A stretch of 11,698 nt of DNA from Methanomicrobiales archaeon (GCA_019136335.1 JAGVUK010000069.1:1-11698), one strand, 5' to 3'; positions 1 to 7,037 are shown, numbered from the stretch's first letter. Notes: generated from the letters alone by a model not told the origin. Translations and numbers: made by a program.

Positions 1-1416
1 GATCGACTGCTCGTTCCCGGTGCCGAGGTCCTTTGCCGAGACGTGGACGATACCGTTTGCGTCGATATCGAACGTGACCTCGATCTGCGGGATCCCCCGC
101 GGTGCGGGCGGGATACCCGTGAGCTGGAACCGACCCAGGGTGAAGTTGTCCTTCGCGAGCGCCCGTTCGCCCTGCATCACGTGGATCTCGACCGATGTCT
201 GGCCGTCGGCGGCGGTCGAGAAGATCTGGCTCTTGCGCGTCGGGATGGTGGTGTTGCGCTCGATCAGCTTCGTCGCAATACCGCCGAGCGTCTCGATGCC
301 GAGCGAGAGCGGGGTCACGTCAAGGAGCAGGACGTCTTTGGTTTCGCCCGTGAGCACGCCGGCCTGGATGGCGGCGCCGAGAGCGACACACTCGTCGGGG
401 TTGATGCCTTTGTCGGGCTCCTTCTTCAGGACCTTCTTTATGGTTTCCTGGACGAGCGGCACCCGGGTCGACCCGCCGACGAGGAGGACGTGGTCGATAT
501 CGTCGGCGCTCAGTTTGGCGTCGGCGAGCGCCTGCCTCACCGGCCCGAGGGTCGAGTCGACGAGGTCGGCGATGAGGCTCTCGAACTTCGCGCGGGAGAG
601 ATCGAGGTCCAGGAACTTGGGACCGCTCTCGGTCGTGGTGATGTAGGGGAGGTTGATGTTGGTCTTCTGGACGGTAGAGAGTTCGATCTTCGCGTTCTCG
701 GCCGCGTCCCGGAGGCGCTGCATCGCGACCGGGTCTTTCCGGAGGTCGGCGCCCTCTTTTTTGCGGAACTCGTCGACCAGGTAGTCGACGACCAGTTTGT
801 CGAAGTCGTCGCCGCCGAGACGGTTGTTGCCGGCGGTCGCCTTGACCTCGAAGACGCCGTCGCCGAGCTGGAGAATGGAGACGTCGAACGTGCCGCCGCC
901 GAGGTCGTAGACGAGCACCGTGGCCTCGCCTTCCTTGTCGATACCGTAGGCGAGCGCGCTCGCGGTCGGTTCGTTGATGATCCGGAGCACCTCGAGGCCG
1001 GCAATGGTCCCCGCGTCCTTCGTCGCCTGCCGTTGAGCGTCGTTGAAGTAGGCAGGCACCGTGATGACGGCCTTTTTGATCTTCTCACCCAGGTATTCCT
1101 CTGCGTCCAGTTTCAGTTTCTGGAGGACCATCGCAGAGATCTCCTGCGGCGTGTAGCTCTTCTCCCCGATGGCGATCTTCTCGCTCGTGCCCATCTTCCT
1201 CTTGATGGACTGGATGGTGCGGTTCGGGTTCGTGATCGCCTGCCGTTTTGCGACGGTGCCGACCAGCCGCTCGCCCTCCTTGGTGAACGCTACGACGGAC
1301 GGGGTGGTCCTGCCGCCTTCGGCGTTTGCGATGACCGTCGCCCGCCCGCCTTCCATGATCGCCATACACGAGTTGGTCGTTCCGAGATCGATACCAAGAA
1401 CTTTTTCTGAAACCAT
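1..1416 (-). CDS. dnaK: Molecular chaperone DnaK (Hsp70), C-terminus beyond the window
   Basis: ATP-dependent cytosolic chaperone that works with GrpE and DnaJ in protein folding and stress protection. The 472 residues in the window cover the whole nucleotide-binding domain and most of the beta substrate-binding domain. Visible motifs are GIDLGTTNS (residues 8-16), the DLGGGTFD phosphate loop (about 171-178), the adenosine motif VGGSTRVP (about 313-320) and the linker DVLLLDVTPLSLG (from 361). The last residues seen belong to the HVSAKDLGTG strand, so the helical lid is missing only because the window ends. The ATG at 1416 has a GGAGG nine bases upstream, inside the end of grpE, and the genes are 4 bp apart, so translation is probably coupled. 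The first quadrant lacks the roughly 24-residue insertion found in E. coli DnaK after the IKR motif, as in Gram-positive and archaeal Hsp70s. Family identity is certain. Confidence 0.98.
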   Translation of the reverse strand, partial: MVSEKVLGIDLGTTNSCMAIMEGGRATVIANAEGGRTTPSVVAFTKEGERLVGTVAKRQAITNPNRTIQSIKRKMGTSEKIAIGEKSYTPQEISAMVLQKLKLDAEEYLGEKIKKAVITVPAYFNDAQRQATKDAGTIAGLEVLRIINEPTASALAYGIDKEGEATVLVYDLGGGTFDVSILQLGDGVFEVKATAGNNRLGGDDFDKLVVDYLVDEFRKKEGADLRKDPVAMQRLRDAAENAKIELSTVQKTNINLPYITTTESGPKFLDLDLSRAKFESLIADLVDSTLGPVRQALADAKLSADDIDHVLLVGGSTRVPLVQETIKKVLKKEPDKGINPDECVALGAAIQAGVLTGETKDVLLLDVTPLSLGIETLGGIATKLIERNTTIPTRKSQIFSTAADGQTSVEIHVMQGERALAKDNFTLGRFQLTGIPPAPRGIPQIEVTFDIDANGIVHVSAKDLGTGNEQSI

Positions 1417-1420
1417 CTGC

Positions 1421-1930
1421 TTATTCCTCCATTCCTTTAGATATTACGACTTTTGCGCATCTGATGACCTTGTCCTGCATACAGTATCCACGGATGACCT
1501 CATCGATCACGGTCCCCTCCTCCGCCGCCGAAGGGACGTAGGCGATTGCCTCGTGCCGTTCGGGGTCGAACGGAAGGTCCCGGCACTCGATGGGCCGGAT
1601 GCCGTGCCGCTCAAGGATGGTCATGAAGAGTTTTTTGATCTGCTCCATCCCTTCGCGGAGGCCTGCGCCGTCGGCTTTCCCCGCCCGCTCGAAGTTGTCC
1701 ACGACGTCGAGCAACTCCACCGCGAAATCCTCGATGGCGTAGGTTGTGCGAGCCTCAATCTCCCGGGCCATCCTTTTGCGGTAGTTGTCGAAATCTGCTG
1801 CAAGGCGGAGATGACGGCTGTTTAAGTCGTCATACGCTTTCTGCAGTTCTTCAAGCGCCGGAGATGCTGCATCCGCCGCTGGGCCGAGATTCTGCTGCTT
1901 CTCGTTTGGTTCGGATGTATCCTCCTTCAT
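1421..1930 (-). CDS. grpE: Nucleotide exchange factor GrpE
   Basis: Releases ADP from DnaK and so resets its substrate cycle; acts in the cytosol as a dimer. The 169-residue protein has the GrpE layout: a short polar, variable N-terminus (1-25), a long dimerising helix (about 26-95) with the typical segment LAADFDNYRKRM, and a C-terminal beta domain (about 110-165) with DPERHEAIAYVPS and a GYCMQDKVIRCAKVVIS ending. Length is normal for the short archaeal and Gram-positive forms. The ATG at 1930 follows a weak AGGT-type ribosome site in GCAGGTTAGGCGT. It is the first gene of a grpE-dnaK operon; dnaJ would be expected beyond the left edge but is not visible. Transcription probably starts in the AT-rich stretch just upstream. 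Identity is very secure. Confidence 0.97.
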   Translation of the reverse strand: MKEDTSEPNEKQQNLGPAADAASPALEELQKAYDDLNSRHLRLAADFDNYRKRMAREIEARTTYAIEDFAVELLDVVDNFERAGKADGAGLREGMEQIKKLFMTILERHGIRPIECRDLPFDPERHEAIAYVPSAAEEGTVIDEVIRGYCMQDKVIRCAKVVISKGMEE

Positions 1931-1947
1931 ACGCCTAACCTGCTTGA

Positions 1948-2010
1948 AAATGATGTAATGTATTGGTTTGAGTATTTATTGTAATGGGGTTCTATATATT
2001 ATTAACGATT
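1948..2010 (-). promoter_or_regulatory. AT-rich promoter region of grpE-dnaK
   Basis: This is the most AT-rich stretch in an otherwise GC-rich region, 18-80 bp upstream of the grpE start. Read on the minus strand it offers two TATA-like boxes: AATATATAG near 1993-2001 and AATAAATAC near 1974-1982. Either could bind TBP. No clear inverted repeat that would mark a heat-shock repressor site is visible. Which box is used cannot be decided by eye. Confidence 0.5.
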
Positions 2011-2208
2011 GCTGCAGCCATTCAGCCCCTATAACGGGCCAAATCGACGATCGGGCACTCATCCGTCAATATTCTTCCTCCGTTATGCCGATCGGCCGGG
2101 GAGAAAGGCAGTCCCTCTCCTGCCGCGCCGGTGAACCCGGGGGTGAACGGGCACCCGCTTCCCGGGGCCCGGCGAGGTGAAAAGCGGCTGGTTTTGCGGG
2201 CAGCGCCA
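2011..2208. other. Intergenic stretch between grpE and purH, no gene seen
   Basis: Completes the 310-bp gap between the divergent grpE and purH genes. No open frame here resembles a protein. The only structure noticed is a pair of GGTGAAC repeats (about 2130-2146) followed by a short GGGTG/CACCC hairpin possibility and a GGGCCC palindrome near 2166. No RNA gene was recognised. Confidence 0.5.
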
Positions 2209-2216
2209 GATATATC
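2209..2216 (+). promoter_or_regulatory. Probable TATA box of purH, leaderless-type spacing
   Basis: GATATATC stands alone in GC-rich sequence and its centre is about 28 bp upstream of the purH ATG. Archaeal transcription usually starts 22-28 bp downstream of the box, so the transcript would begin at or within a few bases of the start codon. The lack of any Shine-Dalgarno motif before the ATG agrees with a leaderless mRNA. The same TATCTCTC context recurs before the gene at 5319. Confidence 0.55.
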
Positions 2217-2240
2217 TCTCCATGCCGCTCACGTGTATCC

Positions 2241-3725
2241 ATGAAGTGGGCACTGCTGTCTGTCTGGGATAAGACAGGCATCGCCGATCTTGCAAAGGTG
2301 CTAATCAAGCACGACTACCGGATCCTGAGCTCCGGCGGCACGGGGGCGCTGCTGCAGCAGGCGGGGATCCCGTATACCGACGTTGCGACCTACACCGGGT
2401 TTCCCGAGATGATGCACGGGCGGGTCAAGACCCTCCACCCGAAGGTGCACGGCGGCATCCTCGGCCGCCGCGGTATCGACGACGCCGTGATGCAGGAGCA
2501 TGGCATCGAACCGATCGACCTCGTGGTGGTGAACCTCTACCCCTTCGAGGCGATGAGCGCCGCCGGGCTGACGCTTGAGGAGATCATCGAGTACATCGAT
2601 GTCGGCGGCCCGGCGATGGTGCGGGCGGCGGCGAAGAATCACAAGTTCGTCGCGGTCGTGGTGGACCCTGCCGATTATTGCATGACGGCGGACGCGGTCC
2701 GGCGGGGCGGCTTTACGGCCGACGAGCGGTTGAGCCTTGCCGCGAAGGCGTTTTCCCGGACGGCGGCCTACGACGGTGCGATCGCGAACTACCTGACGGG
2801 TATCGACCGGCCGTTCCCGGAAGTCCTCACCGTCCAGTTCCGGAACGGGAGGGCGCTCCGATACGGCGAGAACCCCCACCAGGCGGCGGCGGTCTACGGG
2901 GATGCCGGTATCGCCGGCGAACAGCCTCTCCAGGGCAAACAGATGTCCTACAACAACTACCTCGACGTCGATGCCGCGGTCGGCCTGCTCAGGGAGTTCG
3001 ACGACTGCGCCGTGGTCATCGTCAAGCACAACAACCCCTGCGGTGTGGCGACGGGGGACAAACTCCTTGATACCTACATCGCCGCCCGCGAGGTCGACCC
3101 GGTCTCGGCCTACGGCTCGATCGTCGCGATGAACCGCGAGGTGACGGCGGACGTCGCCCGCGAGCTCACCAGGACGTTTGTCGAGGTGGTGATCGCCCCT
3201 TCCTGCACCCCTGAGGCGCTTGAGATCATGAAGGCAAAGGAGAACATGCGGGTGCTCCGGCTGCCGGAGCCGGTCGTGCAGGACGAGATCCGGAGCATCG
3301 ACGGCGGGGTCCTGGTCCAGCGGACGGAGCCCTTCCGCGAGGACTGGCGGGTTGTGACCGAGCGGGAGCCCGACGCCCACGAGATGCGGGCGATGCACCT
3401 TGCCTGGAAGGTCTGCCGGCACACGAAGAGCAACGCCATCATATTCGCTGACGAGAAAGCGGTCATCGGGATCGGGGCCGGGCAGATGAACCGGGTCGAG
3501 TCCGCGGAGATCGCGGTCAGGAAGGCCCGGAAACCCCTTGCCGGCTCGGCGGTCGCCTCGGATGCCTTCCTCCCCTTCCCCGACACGATGGAGGTCGCGG
3601 CGGCAGCAGGCGCGACGGCGCTTGTCCAGCCGGGCGGCTCGATCAGGGATCAGGAGGTCATTGATGCGGCAAATCGGCTCAATATCGCGATGATCTTCAC
3701 CGGTGTGCGGCACTTCCGGCACTGA
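2241..3725 (+). CDS. purH: Bifunctional AICAR formyltransferase / IMP cyclohydrolase
   Basis: Catalyses the last two steps of de novo purine synthesis: formyl transfer to AICAR, then ring closure to IMP. The 494-residue protein has both domains. The N-terminal MGS-like cyclohydrolase (about 1-185) carries LLSVWDKTG, SSGGTGALL, TGFPEMMHGRVKTLHPK and HGGILGRR. The C-terminal transformylase (about 195-494) carries QMSYNNYLD (from 234), the catalytic Lys-His pair K262-H263 in KHNNPCG, and GAGQMNRVESAEIA (about 412-425). It is slightly shorter than typical bacterial PurH (510-530 residues), mainly at the N-terminus, but looks intact. The start is set by the first conserved residues (ALLSVWDKTG) and by the upstream TATA box. 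Many archaea use unrelated PurP and PurO instead, so this full bacterial-type enzyme is notable. It is monocistronic, divergent from grpE and convergent with gpmA. Confidence 0.97.
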   Translation: MKWALLSVWDKTGIADLAKVLIKHDYRILSSGGTGALLQQAGIPYTDVATYTGFPEMMHGRVKTLHPKVHGGILGRRGIDDAVMQEHGIEPIDLVVVNLYPFEAMSAAGLTLEEIIEYIDVGGPAMVRAAAKNHKFVAVVVDPADYCMTADAVRRGGFTADERLSLAAKAFSRTAAYDGAIANYLTGIDRPFPEVLTVQFRNGRALRYGENPHQAAAVYGDAGIAGEQPLQGKQMSYNNYLDVDAAVGLLREFDDCAVVIVKHNNPCGVATGDKLLDTYIAAREVDPVSAYGSIVAMNREVTADVARELTRTFVEVVIAPSCTPEALEIMKAKENMRVLRLPEPVVQDEIRSIDGGVLVQRTEPFREDWRVVTEREPDAHEMRAMHLAWKVCRHTKSNAIIFADEKAVIGIGAGQMNRVESAEIAVRKARKPLAGSAVASDAFLPFPDTMEVAAAAGATALVQPGGSIRDQEVIDAANRLNIAMIFTGVRHFRH

Positions 3726-3758
3726 AGGCCGCCGCCTTCTTTTTGCCGGGTTTCCGGC
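3724..3758 (+). terminator. Hairpin plus T-tract terminator of purH, followed by a second hairpin
   Basis: GAAGGC (3724-3729) pairs perfectly with GCCTTC (3734-3739) around a CGCC loop and is followed directly by five T (3740-3744). The stem starts inside the TGA stop codon (3723-3725), so the terminator is extremely compact. A second hairpin, GCCGG-GTTT-CCGGC (3745-3758), follows at once. The form resembles a bacterial intrinsic terminator; in archaea the T-tract alone can suffice. Confidence 0.7.
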
Positions 3759-3984
3759 TGTACTGTTCGCCGTCATCTAAATTTACGAATCTCGTGTCGC
3801 GCCCTTCGCACCCTCGCGGGCCTGCTGCGTGAGACAATATCCCGGCCTGCACTATGGGCTGCTCTGCTGCATCGATTCTCAATACCCGGCACTCTCAACT
3901 GAAGGGAGTACCGATCGGGTTTCGCATTCATCGGAAGGTCGCATCGGGGGCACATCCGGGCACGGTGGGGGATTTGGAGGGCAC
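3759..3984. other. Intergenic stretch, no gene seen
   Basis: Left part of the 592-bp gap between the convergent purH and gpmA genes. Frames open on both strands have compositions typical of random GC-rich sequence and no recognisable motif. The part from about 3945 (CACATCCGGGCAC, then a G-run) weakly resembles the sequence left of the other repeat copy near 8067, so the repeat may begin earlier than its clear core. Confidence 0.5.
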
Positions 3985-4192
3985 CTTCTCCCCGGTCCCC
4001 ACCCCCCGTGGCGATAGCCGCCACGGTCCACTGCACGAGGTGAACCCGGGGAAGAGTCGGGTCCTGGTTATCCCTCCCGGAAACCCGACGTCAGAGCCGC
4101 TCCCGGGAACGGCTTTTCCCCGGGTATCGCCACGCACTGCCCCCGCCCCCGTGGGGGCGGGGGAGGAGGCCGGAGGCCGGGCGGGGTGGGGG
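3985..4192. repeat. GC-rich dispersed intergenic repeat, copy A
   Basis: Shares ordered blocks with 8195-8411: a TTCTCCCC start; 20 of 22 matches over GCGATA...CCACGGTCCACT (4011-4032); GGAAACC then CGTCAG and GCCGCTCCCGGG with ACGGCTT (4079-4115); CACTGCCCCC; then GGCGGGGGAGGA, a short hairpin, and GGGCGGGGTGGGGG. It can form several hairpins: AGCCG/CGGCT (4095-4099 with 4110-4114), an 11-bp CCCCCGCCCCC/GGGGGCGGGGG stem with a GT centre (4140-4163), and GGCC-GGA-GGCC (4168-4178). It lies between convergent genes. Frames through it are open on both strands in both copies, but similarity follows nucleotides and structure, so a protein is unlikely. Function is unknown. Confidence 0.8.
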
Positions 4193-4214
4193 GTTCAGGG
4201 AGGGACTTACGGGC

Positions 4215-4260
4215 GTACCCACCTACGGGGTACAAGTATCTCCCTGCTGGGAGGGGAAAC
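4215..4260. repeat. Short hairpin cluster beside repeat copy A
   Basis: GTACCC (4215-4220) pairs with GGGTAC (4228-4233) around ACCTACG. CTCCC-TGCT-GGGAG and GAGGG-GAAA-CCCTC follow within about 40 bp, the last with a GNRA-type loop. The first motif resembles the GTAGCCC-ACCTGC-GGGG units at 8138-8190 beside the other copy, so it may belong to the same mobile or repeated module. It could instead act as 3' structure of gpmA, which ends at 4318 on the minus strand. Confidence 0.5.
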
Positions 4261-4317
4261 CCTCTCCTCTATTGCGGGTATGCGTATACGCGCGCCGTAA
4301 GAACCAGAACCCCTCAC

Positions 4318-5064
4318 CTACCCCGACCCGGCCTGCCGGGCCACGCCCCGGGTGGCCGCCGCAACCTCCTCCGGGTCGCCCAGGTAGTGGTGGCTGACGG
4401 CCTCCAGGTCATCATCCAGCTCGTAGACAAGGGGGTAGCCGGTGGGGATGTTGAGGCCCGCGATCTCGTCGTCCGGAATCCCATCCAGATGTTTGACCAG
4501 GGCGCGGAGGCTGTTCCCGTGGGCGGCGATGAGGACGGGTTTGCCCCTCCGGAGGTCCGCCGCGATACGGCTCTCCCAGCAGGGGAGCACGCGCTTGAGC
4601 GTGTCGTGCAGGGACTCGGTTGCAGGGAGGCTCTCCGGGTCCAGGTCGGCGTAGCGGGGATCGAACCGCGGGTGCCGGGGGTCGTCCCACGAGAGCGGCG
4701 GCGGCCGGACGTCGTATGCCCTGCGCCAGAGGTGAACCTGCTCCGTGCCGTACCTCCCGGCGGTCTCCTGCTTATCCAGGCCCTGCAGGGCGCCGTAACT
4801 CTTCTCGTTCAACCGCCACGACCGGTGCACCGGGACGTACATGAGGTCGAGGTCGTCCATGACGATCCAGAGCGTCCGGATGGCCCGCTTCAGGACCGAG
4901 GTGTAGGCGACGCGGAACGTATACCCGCCGCCGTCGAGGAGCGCCGCCGCCCGGTGGGCCTCTTCTATGCCGTGGGGCGAGAGGTCCACGTCAGTCCAGC
5001 CCGTGAACCGGTTCTCCCTGTTCCAGAGGCTCTCGCCGTGCCGCAGCAGGATCAATTCAGTCAT
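4318..5064 (-). CDS. gpmA: 2,3-bisphosphoglycerate-dependent phosphoglycerate mutase
   Basis: Interconverts 3- and 2-phosphoglycerate in glycolysis and gluconeogenesis; cytosolic. The 248-residue protein shows the histidine phosphatase signature LLRHGES with the phosphorylated His9, then NRFTGWTDVDLSPHG (about 18-32), RLNEKSYGALQGLDK with the catalytic Glu87, and the second histidine H182 in AHGNSLRALVKHLDGIP. Length matches bacterial GpmA (about 250 residues). The open frame continues upstream to 5283, but that extension is low-complexity and unlike the family. The ATG at 5064 gives the canonical MTELILLRHGES start and has GGGAGAG just upstream. Archaea usually use the cofactor-independent enzyme (ApgM family), so this bacterial-type form may have been acquired. 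Stop is TAG at 4318-4320. No partner gene is adjacent. Confidence 0.96.
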   Translation of the reverse strand: MTELILLRHGESLWNRENRFTGWTDVDLSPHGIEEAHRAAALLDGGGYTFRVAYTSVLKRAIRTLWIVMDDLDLMYVPVHRSWRLNEKSYGALQGLDKQETAGRYGTEQVHLWRRAYDVRPPPLSWDDPRHPRFDPRYADLDPESLPATESLHDTLKRVLPCWESRIAADLRRGKPVLIAAHGNSLRALVKHLDGIPDDEIAGLNIPTGYPLVYELDDDLEAVSHHYLGDPEEVAAATRGVARQAGSG

Positions 5065-5218
5065 CTCATCTCTCCCGTGCCGGGGAGGGCATCCACCAGG
5101 TCCGCGGTCGGAGCCCCTAACCCCGGGTAGCCTTTCATCCCGGATAAATGCCGTGCATGCAGCCACCCGTGCATCCCCGGTCAGCACCGGCAAACAGGGA
5201 GGGGGGAGCCAGGATAAC

Positions 5219-5296
5219 CCATTTAAATCATCTGTTTGCGGAATCTGACACGTATAGGTTCGATTTTTTTCGTAATCTACCATTCATTTATCTCTC
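5219..5296. promoter_or_regulatory. Divergent promoter region of gpmA and the META lipoprotein
   Basis: The 254-bp gap between the divergent genes has an AT-rich part. CATTTAAATCATC (about 5219-5231) can serve as a TATA box in either direction; on the minus strand it reads TTTAAATG. Closer to the plus-strand gene, CATTTATCTCTC (5285-5296) ends 22 bp before the ATG at 5319, the same arrangement as the purH promoter, which suggests a leaderless transcript. A T7 run lies at about 5265-5271. Confidence 0.45.
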
Positions 5297-5318
5297 GATC
5301 CCGCCCATATGGTAGTGT

Positions 5319-6896
5319 ATGGCACCGAATAGAAGAAGGAACAGAAGTTACATCCTCGTGACGGCGTCGCTGCTTGTCATTGTTGTGGCGGCAATCGTCA
5401 CCGCGGGATGCACGGCGGGCACGTCGACCCCCGGCGCAGCTGCCGGGCTCACCGGGGTCTCCTGGTCGCTCGAATCCTACCTTGACGGGAACGGCACGCT
5501 CGTCCCGGTCCTGCCGGGAACGGAGGTATCCGCCCGGTTCGGCGATGATAGCAGGGTCACGGGCTCCGCCGGGTGCAACCAGTACGGCGGCGACTACCGC
5601 CAGAACGGCACGGCTCTCTCGGTCTCCTCGCTCGCCCAGACCCTGAAGTTCTGCGAAGAACCCAAAGGCATTATGGAGCAGGAAGCACGGTTCATGGAGA
5701 TCCTCGGCTCGGCAGCGGGTTGGCGGATCGAGAACGGCCGGCTCCTCCTCACCGACGCTGCCGGCGCTGCAGTGCTCGCGTTCGTGAAGGAAGCGCCGAG
5801 AACCCTTGCCGGGACGTCCTGGACGCTTGCAAGCCTCGCCGGTGAAGACGGCGCCATGGCCCCGGTCCTCACCGGCACGACGGTCACGGCGGCCTTCGGC
5901 ACGGACAGCAGGCTTGGCGGGTCGGCCGGGTGCAACCACTACGGCGCGGACTACACCCGAAGCGGCGCAAACCTCACCATCGGGCCCGCCGTAAGGACCG
6001 AGATGTACTGCACGAACCCGCCCGGCATCATGGAGCAGGAGGACCGCTACCTCGCGCTCCTCGCGAACGTCACCTCCTACCGGGTGGAAGGCGGCCTGCT
6101 GGTCCTCGCGGGACGGGAGGGAACCGACCTGCTGGCCTTCGAGCGGGCCGCCCAGAAGCCCGATCTCCCGCTCACCGGGACGGACTGGGTGCTCGACGGC
6201 TATAGCACCGGGGGAGATGCGGTCTCCTCGCTCGTCAACGGCACGACGATCACCGCGAAGTTCGCGCCCGACGGCAACGTCACCGGGAACGCCGGGTGCA
6301 ACCACTACGGCGGCTCATACCGCCTTGACGGCGCGAACCTCTCGGTCTCCTCGCTCTACAGCACCCTGATGTACTGCGGCGAGCCCGGCGTCATGGAGCA
6401 GGAGGGGAGGTATCTCGGCCTCCTTGCAAACGTCTCCTCCTACCGGGTAGAGGGCGACCGGCTGACCCTTCTCGACGGGTCGGGTGTCGGCCTGCTCTTC
6501 TTTGTGCAGGCAGAGGAGGTGCCGCCGGCGCCGCTCACCGGGACGAACTGGGTGCTCGACGGCTACAGCGCCGGAAAAGATGCGGTCTCCTCGGTGATCG
6601 CCGGCACGACGGTCACGGCAACGTTCTCACCGGACGGCAACGTCACCGGGAACGCCGGATGCAACAGTTACCGGGCAGCCTACCGGCTCGACGGCACGAG
6701 CCTCTCGGTCTCGCCGCCGGTCAGCACGAGGATGTACTGCGGCGAGCCGGAGGGGATCATGGAGCAGGAGAACAGGTATCTCACCCTCCTTGAGTCTGTG
6801 GCAGGCTACCGCATCGACGGGAACCGGCTCGACCTCCTTGATGAGGCCGGGAAGACCCTCCTCTCCTACCGGGCGGAGAACACGGGCCGACCCTGA
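5319..6896 (+). CDS. Exported lipoprotein with four tandem META (HslJ-like) domains
   Basis: The 525-residue protein starts with an Arg-rich n-region, a hydrophobic core and the lipobox VTAGC, predicting cleavage and lipid attachment at Cys31 on the outer face of the membrane. Four META domains follow, starting at about residues 44, 163, 285 and 406 (period 119-122). Each begins L-(A/T)-G-x-x-W and contains an AGCNxY motif, a second cysteine in FC/YC before xxP, the segment IMEQExRY or VMEQExRY, and a final YR(V/I)-G-x-L strand. The two conserved cysteines per domain suggest a disulfide. About nine N-x-S/T sequons fit an N-glycosylated archaeal surface protein. META domains occur in E. coli HslJ, but their biochemical role is unknown. 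Domains 3 and 4 are very similar in DNA, a recent duplication. The ATG at 5319 has no Shine-Dalgarno but a TATA-like box upstream. The gene at 7106 is a paralogue. Confidence 0.92.
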   Translation: MAPNRRRNRSYILVTASLLVIVVAAIVTAGCTAGTSTPGAAAGLTGVSWSLESYLDGNGTLVPVLPGTEVSARFGDDSRVTGSAGCNQYGGDYRQNGTALSVSSLAQTLKFCEEPKGIMEQEARFMEILGSAAGWRIENGRLLLTDAAGAAVLAFVKEAPRTLAGTSWTLASLAGEDGAMAPVLTGTTVTAAFGTDSRLGGSAGCNHYGADYTRSGANLTIGPAVRTEMYCTNPPGIMEQEDRYLALLANVTSYRVEGGLLVLAGREGTDLLAFERAAQKPDLPLTGTDWVLDGYSTGGDAVSSLVNGTTITAKFAPDGNVTGNAGCNHYGGSYRLDGANLSVSSLYSTLMYCGEPGVMEQEGRYLGLLANVSSYRVEGDRLTLLDGSGVGLLFFVQAEEVPPAPLTGTNWVLDGYSAGKDAVSSVIAGTTVTATFSPDGNVTGNAGCNSYRAAYRLDGTSLSVSPPVSTRMYCGEPEGIMEQENRYLTLLESVAGYRIDGNRLDLLDEAGKTLLSYRAENTGRP

Positions 6897-6908
6897 CCCG
6901 GCGGCAGG

Positions 6909-6937
6909 GGCCGGGCGGCCTTTGCCCTCCTTTTCCT
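6909..6937 (+). terminator. Probable terminator of the four-META gene
   Basis: GGCC-GGGC-GGCC (6909-6920) is followed by TTT and a pyrimidine-rich stretch with a T4 run to 6937, starting 12 bases after the stop codon. The T-tract is interrupted, so termination may be partial and the next META gene could receive read-through. Confidence 0.45.
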
Positions 6938-7037
6938 GGTATACCGTTCGAGGACGGCTTTCCCGCCCGCCGGGACCGGCTCCGGGTGACGGCCGCCGAA
7001 CGCTGCTTCTTCTGCCCTCCGCCGGAGAAGAGGGGGA

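Noticed and set aside
43..1410. Long plus-strand open frame of 455 codons
   Set aside because: It is antisense to dnaK and arises from high GC content; the translation is Arg/Asp/Val-rich without motifs, while the opposite strand gives an unmistakable DnaK.
2130..2180. Possible third, partial copy of the dispersed repeat
   Set aside because: It shares only GGTGAACCCGGGG with copy A (near 4039-4051); the order of the other blocks is absent, so chance in GC-rich sequence is the simpler explanation.
2301..3776. Minus-strand open frame of 491 codons
   Set aside because: Antisense to purH, with an Arg/His/Asp-rich composition and no recognisable domain.
4282..4291. GCGTATACGC palindrome downstream of gpmA
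   Set aside because: A 10-bp palindrome alone, without a nearby promoter or partner site, is not strong evidence of function.
3854..4300. Protein encoded by the repeat (148 codons here and 141 codons from 8241), with similar GAGEE...RAGWG segments
   Set aside because: Similarity is equally visible in minus-strand frames and follows nucleotide blocks and hairpins; there is no start signal or codon bias. Such frames are likely to be misannotated as small hypothetical proteins.
5065..5283. N-terminal extension of gpmA to an ATG at 5283
   Set aside because: The added 73 residues match nothing in the family and cover the promoter region; the ATG at 5064 has a ribosome site and gives the canonical start.
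5277..6305. Minus-strand open frame of 342 codons over the META gene
   Set aside because: Antisense shadow; repeated segments in its translation simply mirror the META domain repeats.
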